Source of the DNA: Bufo bufo
Lineage: Eukaryota; Chordata; Amphibia; Anura; Bufonidae
Reading direction: 5' to 3'
Length of the DNA: 64,000 nucleotides
Assembly (NCBI RefSeq): GCF_905171765.1
Contig: NC_053391.1
Span: 106,986,644-107,050,643, forward strand
Positions 24,251 through 35,343 of the stretch are shown here, in pieces. Under the pieces are notes generated by a model. That model was not told the DNA's origin. It was given only the letters and a program-made list of their open reading frames with translations, and made no database searches. The position numbers were made by a program, and so were the translations under genes. Position 1 is the first letter of the stretch; each line of letters begins with the position of its first letter.

Positions 24251-24853
24251 GCAGTTTAGACAGAGGGAAACGTCCAGTCTTTTTACTTACGCTCAGCTGT
24301 GAGGTGTTTTGATCTACATGGAGTAGCCTATCTCTGAGATTCGTTGTTCTTCTATAGGAAAGAAGGGGGGGGGGGATTTTGGAACTCAGGGATATTAGGG
24401 AATGCTTGAGAAAGAATCCCCCAACTTTTTCTCACAATAGATGCTATACTATTGCTGTAGGGGGTATAGTTAGTAAATCTATTATAGAATTAAATATACA
24501 AGTAGTATAAGTGTCCGTATACGTGAGTTTTAACCTGGAAGTGGACCCTTTAAAAATTCCCTTTTATAAATTTTATTTTAAAAAGAATAAGTATAGACAC
24601 CCTCTGATAACTGGGTATCCAAATAATAATAGGACGAGATGTTGCCCAGCTACCACCGTGAGTTGGTGAAGAAAATAGATAAATACAAAAATAATTCAGA
24701 TATGTAAAGAATTCCCGTGGCATTGGTGACTTTTATTTGAGGTTGGGAGTTGGGTAGAGAGTGGGGCACATTGATGGGGGTATTAGGGATGATTCTTTCC
24801 CTGTACCCGCCCTAAAATACTCCTCTGCCCAGGGATGAGCCCTAATGGTGGGA

Positions 24854-26420
24854 TCACCCTGTCCCCGTACCTGTATAGTTAGTAACTAGGGGAATCCTAC
24901 CAATTTCCTCCCTAGGTCCCTTTTTAATCAGCAATTCCTGTCTCATGATTTTCTTGCTCTTTTCTAAATGCTTTTGAACTAGATTAGGTGGATAACCCCT
25001 CTTTAGGAATTTCTGGCCCATACCTTCTAATCTGGTTTGTACATTGTGTTCCTCACTCACTATTCTTCTGACCTGCAGAAACTGACTATGGGGCAGGGAC
25101 TCAATCATCCTTTGGGGATGTGAACTCTGGAAGCTTAGGATGTTATTCCTATCAGTTACCTTGGTATACAAGTCAGTTTGCAAAATTCCTTCTGTCTAGT
25201 ATACCATTGTATCCAATAATTGGAGTTTCTCTGAGGAGCAGACCATAGTGAATTGCAGCTCACTGTGGATGCCATTCAAGTAGGCATTCAATTCCCGCAG
25301 TGATTCCTCTGTATTGGACCAAATGAAAAAAATGTCATCTATATATCTCATCCAGCCCCTCACTGACTTGAAGAAGCTGGATGAATATACAAACGACTCC
25401 TCAATGAACGCCATGAAGATGTTCGCATACGCCGGGGCCACATTGGACCGCATCGCTGTCCCTCTGCATTGAACATATAAATCATCCTTAAACAAGAAAT
25501 AATTACATGTGAGGATGATCTCTAAGAGGGACAGGAAAAATTGGATCCTACATGGAGAATGATTAGAATTATGTAGTACACGCTGTACCGCCTCTAGTCC
25601 CTTATTGTGGTCTATACTTGTGTATAGACTTACCACATCAAAGGACACCAGTAAGTCACCTTCCCTAAGTTGAAGATCCTCCAACTTCTGTAGAAAGTGT
25701 GAAGTGTCTCTAAAAAATGAGGGTGCAGAGGTAGCAAAGTTCTGTAGGACCTTGTCCAAGAAAATCGCAATTGGGGAGAAGATTGAATTCACACTTGGCA
25801 CTATAGGTTGCCCCGGTGGATTATCCCTACTCTTATGTATCTTTGGCAGAGTATATAGGACCGGGGTAACTGGATGTGTCTCAATGAGATAGTCATATAA
25901 AGATTCATCAATAACGTCTTCAGCGTACGCGTCGTCCACCAAGAGTTTAATTCTGCGCATATATTGAAATTTTGGATCCTGGTCAAGACGACGGTACACT
26001 GAAGTGTTACTGAGTTGGCATAATATCTCTCTCTCGTATTTTTCAGTGTCCATTATGACGATCGCTCCCCGCTTATCTGCAGGCTTGATAGTAATGTCCC
26101 TTCTGCGACAAAGACTATCAAGAGTCTTCCGTTCCATTGGTGTGATGTTTGACCTATATTTTATTGTATGTGCCTGATTCCTAAGTTTTTTTATGTCATT
26201 TTTAACTAAAGAAATGTAGGCCTCTACCACATTGTACAGTAATTAGTTGGGGGCTGAAAAATACTTTTTGTATACAGATCAAACTCCTTAAGTTGCATTG
26301 TATCGCCATTTTGGGATAACATTACCCTAGGGCTATCATCAGAGGTTGTAGAAAAAAAGGTTTTAAAAAAAAAAAGGTCTCAACCGTCTAAAAAATTCAA
26401 ATAGGTCAACCTCACATTTA
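24854..26420 (-). pseudogene. PLE1 reverse transcriptase
   Basis: Penelope-type reverse transcriptase, which copies element RNA during retrotransposition. Visible motifs: LYTLPKIHKSRDNPPGQPIV, FDVVSLYTSI (motif A, catalytic Asp), RGTAMRSNVAPAYANIF (motif B, with Arg where Gly follows GTAM in PLE2 and PLE3) and RYIDDIFFIW (motif C, catalytic Asp pair). Upstream the frame can be read to about 26420 (QPPTNYCTMVEAYISLVKND). A TAG at 25193-25195 interrupts the frame; the same frame continues as a linker (TDLYTKVTDRNN). The sister copy at 35344-36910 has the same stop, so the copy was already dead before the block was duplicated. Confidence 0.88.
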
Positions 26421-26425
26421 AACCA

Positions 26426-28375
26426 TTGCCTGATATCCCTTAGTTCCAAAATCCCCCCGTTCTTTCCTATAGAAGAACAACGAATCTCAGAGATAGGCTA
26501 GTCCATGCAGATCAAAACACCTCACAGCTGAGAGTAAGTAAAAAGACTGGATGTTTCCCTCTGTCTAAACTGCTGTCATTGATCAGGGGTAACTCTTTTG
26601 CACATCCCCGGACGGGATCTCGATATCGCATCCGAGGACACTATACTTGTAGTTCCTCCTATGTGATATATGTCCTCCAGTGCCCTTGTGGGTTGTTATA
26701 TGTAGGGGAAACTACACAGCAAGCTAGAAAAAGAATCACTCAACACAAATCCAAAGATGGAGTTACACAACCCCAGAGGGGAGGTAAATCATGAAACATT
26801 GCTGAAAAAAACTTGAACTTCAATGGATTTTCAAATTGGATACTTTAGAACTCAAGGGACTCAATAGAGATTTAGGACTTAACATCTTTTTCTAGGTGTT
26901 CTATCCAGTGTATATATGCCTTGCTTTTATCCTCCTTCATATAGTTTGTAACCCTGTAAGTACTGTGCCCAACAATTATTGTTGTGAATTTTAATTCATT
27001 CTTGCACTTTGTGGTTTTTTCTTTCAGGCAATATTCCATGTGGACACAGGGACTCTCCAATTTTACATCACTGGGTGCTCCTGTTCGACTGCGCAACCCA
27101 TTAGTGATTTTCCTTTTCCCAACACAGACAGAAAGCGCTAGGATTCTCTTCTTGACAAACATGGAAGAGCCCCTTGGGTATATAGCTACCAGAGGGTGAG
27201 TTTGTTTATGGTATTAATGCAGGCTGATAAGAATTGTTGTTGAATGTATGAGTCGTAGTGTTAATGATGTACCCTGAAAAGCTAAGGGAGAAACGTACAC
27301 ATGACCCGCTTAAACTCATGTGAGGGCTGTTTTGGAAATAGACCCTTGATTTTGGGTACTTTTCCATTAGCCTACATATGAGTAGAGTGAATGGCCCCCA
27401 TGGTTTTTCCAGGGCGGAATGGGACCGTCTTGAAGGGTGCTCTAGCACCTAGGATATACCATGGGATGAATGAACACTCGGACCTCCCTTTCGAGGGCTG
27501 GGGTCATCTAAATGATGATCCCGTAACTTTGGGAGGCCCAGTATGCCTTCTGGAAGCCCAAAAACGGAATTGGGGGTCATTTTAATATTGATCCCATTTC
27601 TAAGGATCTTTCAGTTGTGAAACTGTGTCTGACGCCCTGCGTCTAGCCATTGACCCCCTCTTGGCTTTTTTGAAATATGCATTTAGCTATTAATTCCCCT
27701 TTGTGGGTTTAGTTTATATTTACCAAGTATACCCAAGGGACTCCGGTTTGTCAGGATTTAGTTCTATCTCTTGTATCACCTCAGATGCAACTTGACTATT
27801 GATGATTGGTCTGTACAGGTATTAGAGGTGATTATTCCTCCTGGAGAACGGCAAATTGCATGACAACAGCCTGCATCACTATGTTGTAGTGACGTGTTGG
27901 ATTCCTAGTGGATAACCTTTCCAGCCTCTTTGGGATTCTTCCAGCAACAGCTTACGTCATATGAACATTGAATTCTGCTCCGGTCATGTGATTGTATTAT
28001 ATTCACATGATGGCCGGTGCATGCGCAGTTGCACTAGCAGTACGCCGAACCGGAGCACCTTTGCAATCATGGCAGGAGCATGCCAGATACGGGCGGGCCC
28101 TTTGTTGCAGGAGGAGAGCACCCTGTGGACACATGGATGGTCGTCTGTGTGAGTACGCTATGACTATATTATACACGGACACTATCTAAAGATTGTTCTT
28201 AATTGTGGGTAATTATGTGAACACACCCCCTTAGGGGGAAGGCACCTATCACATTGCACTTATGGTTATATAAGGATGATATTGTCCATTATTGCACTGC
28301 TTGATAAAGACTTCTAAAGTCGAAACGTCGCAATTGTATGCTGCTTAGTTAAATAAAGTCACCGGATTTTTTTGC
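26426..28375 (+). mobile_element. PLE1-family 3' part in opposite orientation
   Basis: Plus-strand copy of the PLE1 3' end. It contains a shortened endonuclease remnant (26579-26794: IYVLQCPCGLLYVGETTQQ, with the middle of the domain deleted so that HKSK joins DGVTQPQRGG), the segment matching the PLE1 3' tail (to about 26950) and about 1.4 kb of further non-coding element sequence. It ends in a hammerhead-like motif (28298-28340) and an ATAAAGTCACC tail. No other gene is seen in 26800-28300. Confidence 0.75.
28298..28340 (+). ncRNA. Degenerate hammerhead-like motif of PLE1
   Basis: CTTGATAAAGACTTCTAAAG followed by TCGAAACGTCGC resembles a hammerhead core: stem II GACTT/AAGTC with loop CTA, then GAAAC and a GTC cleavage triplet. 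The first core segment is TTGATAA rather than CTGANGA, so activity is doubtful. It recurs at about 38789-38831 in the second block. Hammerheads are known in Penelope-like elements. Confidence 0.4.
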
Positions 28376-28592
28376 AAAACGAAGGAGTGCTGCGGATTCT
28401 TCTAATTAGCCTGAGTATTAGGAAAATTCCTATTAGACCTTGCAGCAATGACTGGGCACTTAAAATTGACATTATACAGCTCTGTAATTCCTGGGCAAAT
28501 ATTTCTACGTCTTATTTTCCCTGTAGTAAGGGCTTTTGTGGGTGTTTTAGGAAAAAAAGAAAAAATACATTTGTCGCTCAGCGTTATAGTTA

Positions 28593-28817
28593 CACTGCCT
28601 GTCCAAAAAAAATGTTGCCACAAAAAAAAAGGTCACACACTCTAATATTTAGTTGGACCGCCTTTAGCTTTGATTACGGCACACATTCGCTGTGGCATTG
28701 TTTCGATAAGCTTCTGCAATGTCACAAGATTTATTTTTATCTAGTGTTGCTTTAATTTTTCACAGAGATCTTGCATTGATAATGGTAGAATCTGACCGAT
28801 GTGCAAAGCCTTCTCCA
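28593..28817. mobile_element. Tc1/mariner left end, truncated
   Basis: Starts at CACTGCCTGTCC after the same TA target as the complete copy at 39102 and stops at CCTTCTCCA, where PLE2 sequence begins. It exists only because the 4.5-kb block was duplicated; it is not an independent insertion. Confidence 0.85.
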
Positions 28818-29156
28818 CTAAATTTTCAATTGGTCAGAGACCACTAATTGTCTCTAGGTTGACATGTGCTCTGGGTTAGCAGTATTAAAATTTAACATTT
28901 ATTATGTACCCATAAAATAATACTAGAACTCACACATTAAAATTATCAGTGGTGCCTGTCTTATTGCACAATTCTGTGGTGTAATTGTACTAATTGGCTA
29001 CTAGGGGGCGCTAGAGCTCTTTTCTCTAATAATATCTGTGGTCTAATTTTCCTAGTGGTCACAGTTATTTGTGTTGCGCACTGTTAATTCCACAGTGCGC
29101 TCCTTTACCTAAGAGCGTCCTCCCTAGGCACTAAGTACTACTAAACATATCAAACG
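28816..29156 (-). repeat. PLE2 pseudo-LTR, left (3') copy
   Basis: Matches 34448-34788 at a constant offset of 5632 bp with only a few differences. In transcript sense it follows the hammerhead at 29206-29260. Its left end is the junction with the truncated Tc1 element. Confidence 0.9.
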
Positions 29157-29205
29157 CTTTAGCTCGACATGGCACGTCACTGCCTAAAATCACATGTACA
29201 ACACT

Positions 29206-29260
29206 CTGCCCCCCGACATGTTTCGCCAAGCTCCCTTGGCGTCTTCAGGGGAATGGGCAG
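29206..29260 (-). ncRNA. Hammerhead ribozyme motif of PLE2
   Basis: On the minus strand: stem I outer CTGCCC/GGGCAG, a 3-nt bulge (ATT), stem I inner CCC/GGG, core CTGAAGA plus one extra C, stem II GCCAAG/CTTGGC with loop GGAG, core GAAA, a minimal stem III (C-G closing AT) and the cleavage triplet GTC. Predicted cleavage is between 29215 and 29214. The PLE3 motif keeps the same layout with different paired bases. The extra C after CTGAAGA departs from the textbook core. Confidence 0.7.
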
Positions 29261-30998
29261 TGTTTGTGTTGGGGGCGGGACTGGGCTTATAAAACCTCCC
29301 AGCATTTGTCATGACTGCATGGACCAATAACCATATCTTTTACATCTCACCATATTCTCCCGGCCAATCGGTACTGGCGTTACGTGGGATGTCCTTTTGT
29401 AAGACCTTCCCACCTCTTTTTCTACAAACCGGCAGTCAGCTGCGCGAACCGTCCGTGCGCATAGACTTGGTAGCGATCGTGAGTTCTCCCTCATTGCGCA
29501 TGCCCAGGCACTCTAATGATATTGTCATTCTTATTTTCTTAGTGATGCGCCTGCGTCTGGACTTGTGCTGATAATGCTTGCCATATATTCTTTCAGTATA
29601 TTCAAGGACTTTATAATCGTCCGTCTTACTTCCGGATCTCGGTGCGCATGCGCCCAGACTTAATGCCGATCGTAGAACTACCTGTTCACTGGGCATGCTC
29701 AGACACTTGGTCTTACGTTCTGAATACTTTCAATAGGTCAGGTTTGCATCGCTTAGGTACAGTTTGCTCTCTAATTACTCATTTCATATATAGATTATGC
29801 CTACTGTTGGGCTGTTGCACCTACTTATTCCAGGACTACCTCTCTACTTCCAATATTCGGCGCCTTACATGGAGATATTTGCTGATCTAGTAGTTGGTGA
29901 TTTATTGGACATATATATTTTGCTATGTGATGCTCCCTATATTTTTAGTATTATCTGTGTACCTGCTTAGACACAGAAGGGGAAGGGTGGGGGAGGGGGG
30001 ATTTCTATTCATATCTAACACTTTCCCATCTGTATAATTTTAATTAATGATATACGATTTTATAAGTTTATGCGTGGTTTACAGTTAGGTATTACTATTT
30101 ACTGGACTTACATGTGGAATTATTAGATGGTCCTCTTGTGCTAATTTTACTAACTTTCCTATTAGATCCATTATTCCAATAGTAGCTGATTAGCCTATAG
30201 TATAAAGTAGTTAATCCACCAGTCTTCTATATACTGTTATATCTATGCTCTCTAACCCTAAGTGTGTATAATTTGTATAGCTGATTATGCTTCTAAATTC
30301 CTAAGTGGGAGTGCAGGATGTCCACCTTCTAATCCCTAATTTTTGCCAGTGTAGTTGATCAGTCCTACAACTGTTAATTTTATTATTATTTTTTTTTATT
30401 TTTTTTTTTTATAATTTTTATTTATTATTATTATTATTTTTTTTTTATTGTTGTTTACTGTTCTTTTTTATTTTTGCTTATTATCTTTTGGTGATAGGGG
30501 GAATAGTAGTGAATCTACTATTCGTCTTCCATAATCAACCTTGTGCAACTAAATATAGTGCCGCTATTAGTGATGGTGCTTGCTAATCCTATACTGATTC
30601 ACCTTATGTGTATTTATTATAGGTATCTGTCTACTACCGTTTTCCATATTCCACAGCTCTCCATCCAATCCAGCTCTTACCAGGTATGTATATTGGTATT
30701 TTTTATTTTTGTTTTTTATATATATTTCATTTGTTTTATTTTATTTTATTATTATGTGTATTATTTTTCCTTTGTTTTTAGACATGAATAGGTCCCTATG
30801 CTGACTTACATTTTTGGTACTATTTTGGGGAGCTCCCTCACAGGATAAAATTTATTACATCGCAATATAACATGCAGTCTTTGTAAATGCTATATATGAG
30901 AGGTGCCTACTTCCCTGCTACCCCTATCTATTTAATGAAGTTCTATATTGGTCCATTTTTACAATATTATTTGTTACAGGTGTTATTTAGAATCTCTT
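29261..30998 (-). other. PLE2 3' non-coding region
   Basis: About 1.7 kb between the endonuclease stop and the ribozyme. It holds T-rich runs near 30370-30480 and short scattered frames without recognisable domains. It is not repeated elsewhere in the window and appears to be the long 3' untranslated part of PLE2. Confidence 0.55.
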
Positions 30999-31907
30999 TC
31001 ATAGGTATGATACGTACGTGAAGCCCTCATTTAGACCGTGCGGGGTTTGACTATGTAGGCGGTATATCCACCGAGCTTCCTCTTGTTGTAATCGTTTATC
31101 CAAATTACCCATCCTTGGGCCTAATTTTAATTTTTGGATCCCCCATACTTCCAAACTCTGGGTGTTTCCATGATGTATGTTTTGCACGTGTCTTGCAAGG
31201 GGTGTGTCACTGAGAGTGTTAATGGTACTAAGGTGTTTGGAGATTCGCCTTCTGAGTTCTTGTGTGGTTTTCCCTACATACATTTTTGGACAGCCACACT
31301 GAATGGCATATATTACCCCCATCGATTTACAATTTATGTACTCTTTAATCCGATACTTTTTGTTATCGGCTGGATTTTGAAATTCTTTTTTCGGTATCAT
31401 CCTTCCACAGAAATTACAGTCACCACATGGGTATGATCCCACCGTATGGAGCCAGGTAGGTCTATCCTGTTTTTTGTCTTGCATAAAATGACTATGCACC
31501 AATTTTTCTCTTAGATTTTGCCCTCTCCTATACGTGATAGCTGGTCTCGGGGTTAGGACTTCTTTTAGTTCACCGTCTGAGAGCAAAATGTGCCAGTGTC
31601 GTCCCAAGATGTTACGTATTTTTTCGTGCTGTCCATCATAATTCCCTATACATCGTATCACTTCTCTATTTTGACTTCCACGTTGTTTGCCACTGTGAAG
31701 TAGAGTAGTTCTGTCACTTTTTTTAGCTCTGTTGTACGCATAGTGTAGAGTTTTCTTCGGATATCCTCTTGCCAAGAATCTATTATATAGGAGCTTACAT
31801 TCTTCCTCAAAACTCTCCACGGTGGAGCAATTTCGTTTTGCTCGAATATATTGCCCTATTGGAATGCCCTTTTTGAGGGACGTGGGATGATAGCTTTGCC
31901 AGTGCAA
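30999..31907 (-). pseudogene. PLE2 RT C-terminus and GIY-YIG endonuclease
   Basis: Begins in the reverse-transcriptase thumb region (LHWQSYHPTSLKKGIPIGQY, IRAKRNCS), then a conserved linker (RFLARGYPKKTLHYAYNRA), a Cys-rich motif YPCGDCNFCG typical of Penelope endonucleases, and the GIY-YIG core GVIYAIQCGCPKMYVGKTTQ with ELRRRISKHL (catalytic Arg region). It ends EARWIYRLHSQTPHGLNEGF. A 2-bp insertion near 31920 separates it from the upstream reverse transcriptase. The endonuclease would cut the target and is otherwise intact. Confidence 0.9.
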
Positions 31908-33588
31908 AAGACTGTTTGTAGAGGTTGGCTTCCTATATATAGTGTGGTATTGACGCTCCCATCATTTTCTAATGTAATAGTAAGATCTAAAAAGTTAATG
32001 GTTCTTTTATCAATTTCTGCAGTAAACTTAAGGCCTAGAAGATTATCATTCAATACCTTGACAAATTCAAGGAAGTGTGTACTAGTGCTGTCCCAAAGTA
32101 TTAGGACGTCGTCTATGAAACGACCCCAATATAGTATATTTTTAGTGAATTGATAATTTTCTTCAGTGAATACAGTGCGTTCTTCCCACCACCCTAAAAA
32201 TAAATTCGCAAAATTAGGGGCACAGATCGTCCCCATAGCTGTCCCGGTGGTCTGTAAATAAAACTTACCATCAAACAAAAAATAATTGTGTGTTAACAGA
32301 AATTGTAATAGTGATAAAACAAATGTGTTGTGCTCTTGGTATTGTGTGCCTTTTGTGTTTAAATAATATCTGATTGCTTCTAGGCCTAAGTCATGCTGAA
32401 TACTGGTGTAGAGAGCTTCTACATCCAGGCTCGCTATCAATGTGGTGTGATTAACTTGGATATCCTGAAGCTTCATCAGCGTATCTTTGGTATCTTTGAG
32501 GTAAGAGGACAGACTTGGTACAAATGGGGATATCATCTGGTCCACATAACCACTGATCCCTTCACACAGATTTTGGTTACCCGACACTATGGGCCTACCA
32601 GGTATTGGGTCACGTTTTTTATGCACTTTTGGGATAGCATAGAACGTGGCTATCGTAGGATGAGGATTATAGAGTACTTTCATCTCTTCTTTAGTAATAA
32701 GATAATCTTTGCTTGGTCCAAAATGGCTTTCAGTTCTTTTTTATATTTCTCCGTGGGATTTTCTTTCAATGGTTGATATGTGTTGTTATCCTCTAGGAGA
32801 GCCATCACCATACGTACATAGTCGTCTTTTTTAAGGAGCACTATGTTACCACCCTTATCTGAGGGTTTTATCTCTATATCCTTATTTTCCATCAGATTGT
32901 CTAGAGCCACTTTTTCCTGAGGGTTTAAATTGGATCCCAATCGTGATTTTTTGGTCTTTATTTCCTGAAGGTCTTTGGTGACTAAGTCTACGAACGACTC
33001 AATTTTACCGTATTTTGTGAATGGTGGGGTGTATTTGGATTGCGGGGTTAGAGTACTGTGTGGTGCCCTCATTGGCACTATTTCTCCCCTATGTTCTCTT
33101 TCTAGATCCTCTAAAATTTGTATTGCTTGTGTTTCTTTTGTATTGAATTTGGTTGGGTCTTTCTCCAAATTTTTATGTTCTTTATGTAACGCTAGCTTCC
33201 TAGCAAAGAGATTAATATCTTTTACCCAACTAAAACAATCGAAATAGGGTAAAGGTGTAAAGGATAGGCCCTTGCTGAGTACATCTTCATGTTCAGGTGT
33301 TAGTGTCAGGTCTGTAAGGTTGATAATTTGCATTCCTTTATTGGGTGATCTAGTGGCTATGTCCCCTGACGATATCCCCAGTTGTCTCGATCCCTGAGTT
33401 GTACCCCAGGTACTAAAAAATGAGGCATGAATGTTTGTGTTGTGTTCCCTGCTTGGGTAGTAGTTACTGCTGGGACTCCTCCTGATGCTTGAGGTAACAA
33501 TAAACAGGATGATGGCTGTCCTGTAGATGACTGTCCTTCTCCTCCACTGGTTACTCCACTTGTGTTTGTTGGCACCGGATTGGGACAT
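31856..33588 (-). pseudogene. PLE2 reverse transcriptase
   Basis: Two adjoining frames (33588-32680 and 32683-31856) split by a 1-bp deletion near 32715. Order of motifs: INLFARKLALHKEHK, IKPSDKGGNIVLLKKDDYV, FYAIPKVHKKRDPIPGRPIV, ASLDVEALYTSI (motif A Asp), GTAMGTICAPNFANLFLG (motif B), WGRFIDDVLILW (motif C Asp pair) and INFLDLTI. The frame has no ATG of its own near its true start: its first part (GDIATRSPNKGMQIIN) overlaps the end of ORF1 in the -1 frame and joins it at a T TTT TTA site (33414-33420). It is most likely made as an ORF1-RT-endonuclease fusion. Confidence 0.9.
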
Positions 33589-34316
33589 CTCAAGATATTT
33601 TGAGAGTTACCTTGATATCTCGCTTGATTGTAATTAGATCTATTATTGCCTCTGCGTTTATATCTAGGTCTATAGCCTGTTCTATATGCAGGGGTGTTAC
33701 TTTCAGGTTCTGAGATATCTGATTCTGATATATCGGTATATTCGTTGCGGCTGTAATTTCCGCGGTAGTTTGTTTGACTATTTTTTGTTATATAGATTTT
33801 TCCTGTTTCAAAATCTTTTTTGTCCCTATTATATTTACGGTGCTTCCTATCTTTTACTTCGCTTTGTAAATATTCAATATTCTTCTGAAGTTTTGTTTCT
33901 AGGTTTGTAAACTCAGTCTGGGTACGGAATACCTGAATGTCATTAATTTCTTTCTCAAGTTGCAATGCAGTTTTGCTCAGTATCTTTTTTTCATACTCTA
34001 ACAGGTATGCCTGCATTCGCAGGGAGCTCTCTGTTAACAGGGCTTCCCAGCCTTTCTGGAATTCAGGATCGTCTTGATGGGAATTTGGTCTTATATTGAT
34101 CCTGATCCCTCTGTACACAATATTTTGTTGCAGGTAAGTCTCCAGACTTGTTACTTCCCATATAGATCTTATATATTGTTTATAAGTTTTATTTAATTCC
34201 TTAAAAGCAAAGTTGATATCTAAAGCATTCACTGGGAGATCTTGTGTGGAGAACACTCTACTGGCTTCAGATAAAAATACAGAGGTGGTGGGTTGATTAG
34301 ATAGGAAACTAGCCAT
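33357..34316 (-). CDS. PLE2 ORF1, N-terminal accessory protein
   Basis: 319 codons, intact. It opens MASFLSNQPTTSVFLSEASR. Residues about 30-115 are conserved with the PLE3 ORF1: DINFAFKELNKTY, LQQNIVYRGIRI, RPNSH and FQKGWEALLTESSLR. A charged helical, probably coiled-coil stretch follows (about 105-160), then a Ser/Gly/Arg/Tyr/Asn-rich low-complexity region and a conserved C-terminal tail GVQLRDRDNWGYRQGT. No enzyme motif is seen. A nucleic-acid-binding or multimerising role, like ORF1 proteins of other retroelements, is an inference. The last 60 or so codons overlap the reverse-transcriptase frame. Confidence 0.8.
   Translation of the reverse strand: MASFLSNQPTTSVFLSEASRVFSTQDLPVNALDINFAFKELNKTYKQYIRSIWEVTSLETYLQQNIVYRGIRINIRPNSHQDDPEFQKGWEALLTESSLRMQAYLLEYEKKILSKTALQLEKEINDIQVFRTQTEFTNLETKLQKNIEYLQSEVKDRKHRKYNRDKKDFETGKIYITKNSQTNYRGNYSRNEYTDISESDISEPESNTPAYRTGYRPRYKRRGNNRSNYNQARYQGNSQNILRCPNPVPTNTSGVTSGGEGQSSTGQPSSCLLLPQASGGVPAVTTTQAGNTTQTFMPHFLVPGVQLRDRDNWGYRQGT
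33414..33420 (-). promoter_or_regulatory. Candidate -1 ribosomal frameshift site, PLE2
   Basis: T TTT TTA in the phase X XXY YYZ of ORF1 (codons CAT TTT TTA). A -1 slip gives AGT ACC TGG..., reading STWGTTQGSRQLGI straight into the reverse transcriptase. The ORF1 stop follows 19 codons later (33357-33359). The downstream RNA can form at least GTACC/GGTAC and other short stems; no convincing pseudoknot was found by eye. Confidence 0.7.
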
Positions 34317-34447
34317 CCTCCTACACTCACCTAATTTTTACTTATTTTGGAGATTCTTGTTTTTGGGGGTCACTAAATTAGGGGTTTTCCCCCCTCTTAG
34401 ATATACTACAATTACATTGGACCCGCTCGCACGTGTTGAGACTCAAA

Positions 34448-34788
34448 CACTAAATTTTCAATTGGTCAGAGACCACTAATTGTCTCTAGGTTGACACGTG
34501 CTCTGGGTTAGCAGTATTAAAATTTAACATTTATTATGTGCCCATAAAATAATACTAGAACTCACACATTAAAATTATCAGTGGTGCCTGTCTTATTGCA
34601 CAATTCTGTGGTGTAATTGTACTAATTGGCTACTAGGGGGCGCTAGAGCTCTTTTCTCTAATAATATCTGTGGTCTAATTTTCCTAGTGGTCACAGTTAT
34701 TTATGTTGCGCACTGTTAATTCCACAGTGCGCTCCTTTACCTAAGAGCGTCCTCCCTAGGCACTAAGTACTACTAAACATATCAAACG
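34448..34788 (-). repeat. PLE2 pseudo-LTR, right (5') copy
   Basis: Upstream copy of the pseudo-LTR, 132 bp before the ORF1 start codon. It would hold the element's promoter, if the usual Penelope arrangement applies. It lacks the ribozyme, which lies just beyond the truncation point at 34788. Confidence 0.9.
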
Positions 34789-35343
34789 AGGTGTTTTGAT
34801 CTACATGGACTAGCCTATCTCTGAGATTCGTTGTTCTTCTATAGGAAAGAAGGGGGGGGGGGGGATTTTGGAACTCAGGGATATTAGGGAATGCTTGAGA
34901 AAGAATCCCCCAACTTTTTCTCACAATAGATGCTATACTATTGCTGTAGGGGGTATAGTTAGTAAATCTATTATAGAATTAAATATACAAGTAGTATAAG
35001 TGTCCGTATACGTGAGTTTTAACCTGGAAGTGGACCCTTTAAAAATTCCCTTTTTATAAATTTTATTTTAAAAAGCATAAGTATAGACACCCTCTGATAA
35101 CTGGGTATCCAAATAATAATAGGACGAGATGTTGCCCAGCTACCACCATGAGTTGGTGAAGAAAATAGATAAATACTAAAATAATTCAGATATGTAAAGA
35201 ATTCCCGTGGCATTGGTGACTTTTATTTGAGGTTGGGAGTTGGGTAGAGAGTGGGGCACATTGATGGGGGTATTAGGGATGATTCTTTCCCTGTACCCGC
35301 CCTAAAATACTCCTCTGCCCAGGGATGAGCCCTAATGGTGGGA

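Larger units (their letters stand above)
23801..26425 (-). mobile_element. PLE1, minus-strand copy of a Penelope-like element
   Basis: Read on the minus strand it runs from about 26425 (N-terminal reverse-transcriptase region, LRDIRQWFKCEVDLF) to the 3' end at 23801, which abuts the hAT1 terminus. A reverse transcriptase is followed by a linker and a GIY-YIG endonuclease, the order known for Penelope-like retroelements. The 3' end of the same family appears on the plus strand at 26426-28375, so the two copies lie head to head. The join at about 26425 falls within a short sequence shared by both (GATATCCCTTAGTTCC). Confidence 0.85.
24301..28817. repeat. 4.5-kb direct repeat flanking PLE2, left copy
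   Basis: Near-identical to 34788-39326. It contains most of the PLE1 minus copy, the plus-strand PLE1 part, 0.2 kb of a tandem-repeat region and the first 225 bp of a Tc1/mariner element (28593-28817). PLE2 begins directly after it. The right copy continues into the intact remainder of the Tc1 element, so the left copy is truncated. Confidence 0.9.
28818..34787 (-). mobile_element. PLE2, Penelope-like element with ORF1, RT and GIY-YIG
   Basis: A 5.97-kb minus-strand element. Transcript order: partial LTR-like repeat (34787-34448), ORF1 (34316-33357), reverse transcriptase (33588-31856), endonuclease (31907-30999), 1.8 kb of non-coding 3' sequence with a hammerhead (29260-29206), and a second copy of the LTR-like repeat (29156-28816). 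The direct repeats are about 340 bp, as expected for Penelope pseudo-LTRs, which arise from tandem copies. The upstream copy starts about 60 bp downstream of the predicted ribozyme cleavage point. Only a few 1- or 2-bp indels break the coding region, so it is fairly young. Confidence 0.9.

Noticed and set aside
27961..28755. Short plus frames duplicated at 38452-39264
   Set aside because: Identical in both blocks because of the 4.5-kb duplication; they have no similarity to known domains and lie in PLE1 non-coding sequence and the Tc1 end.
33414..33420. The PLE2 ORF1/RT overlap as a plain decay frameshift
   Set aside because: Decay would not be expected to give the same heptamer, phase and stop position in two diverged elements; kept as the main alternative to be tested, not as the preferred reading.
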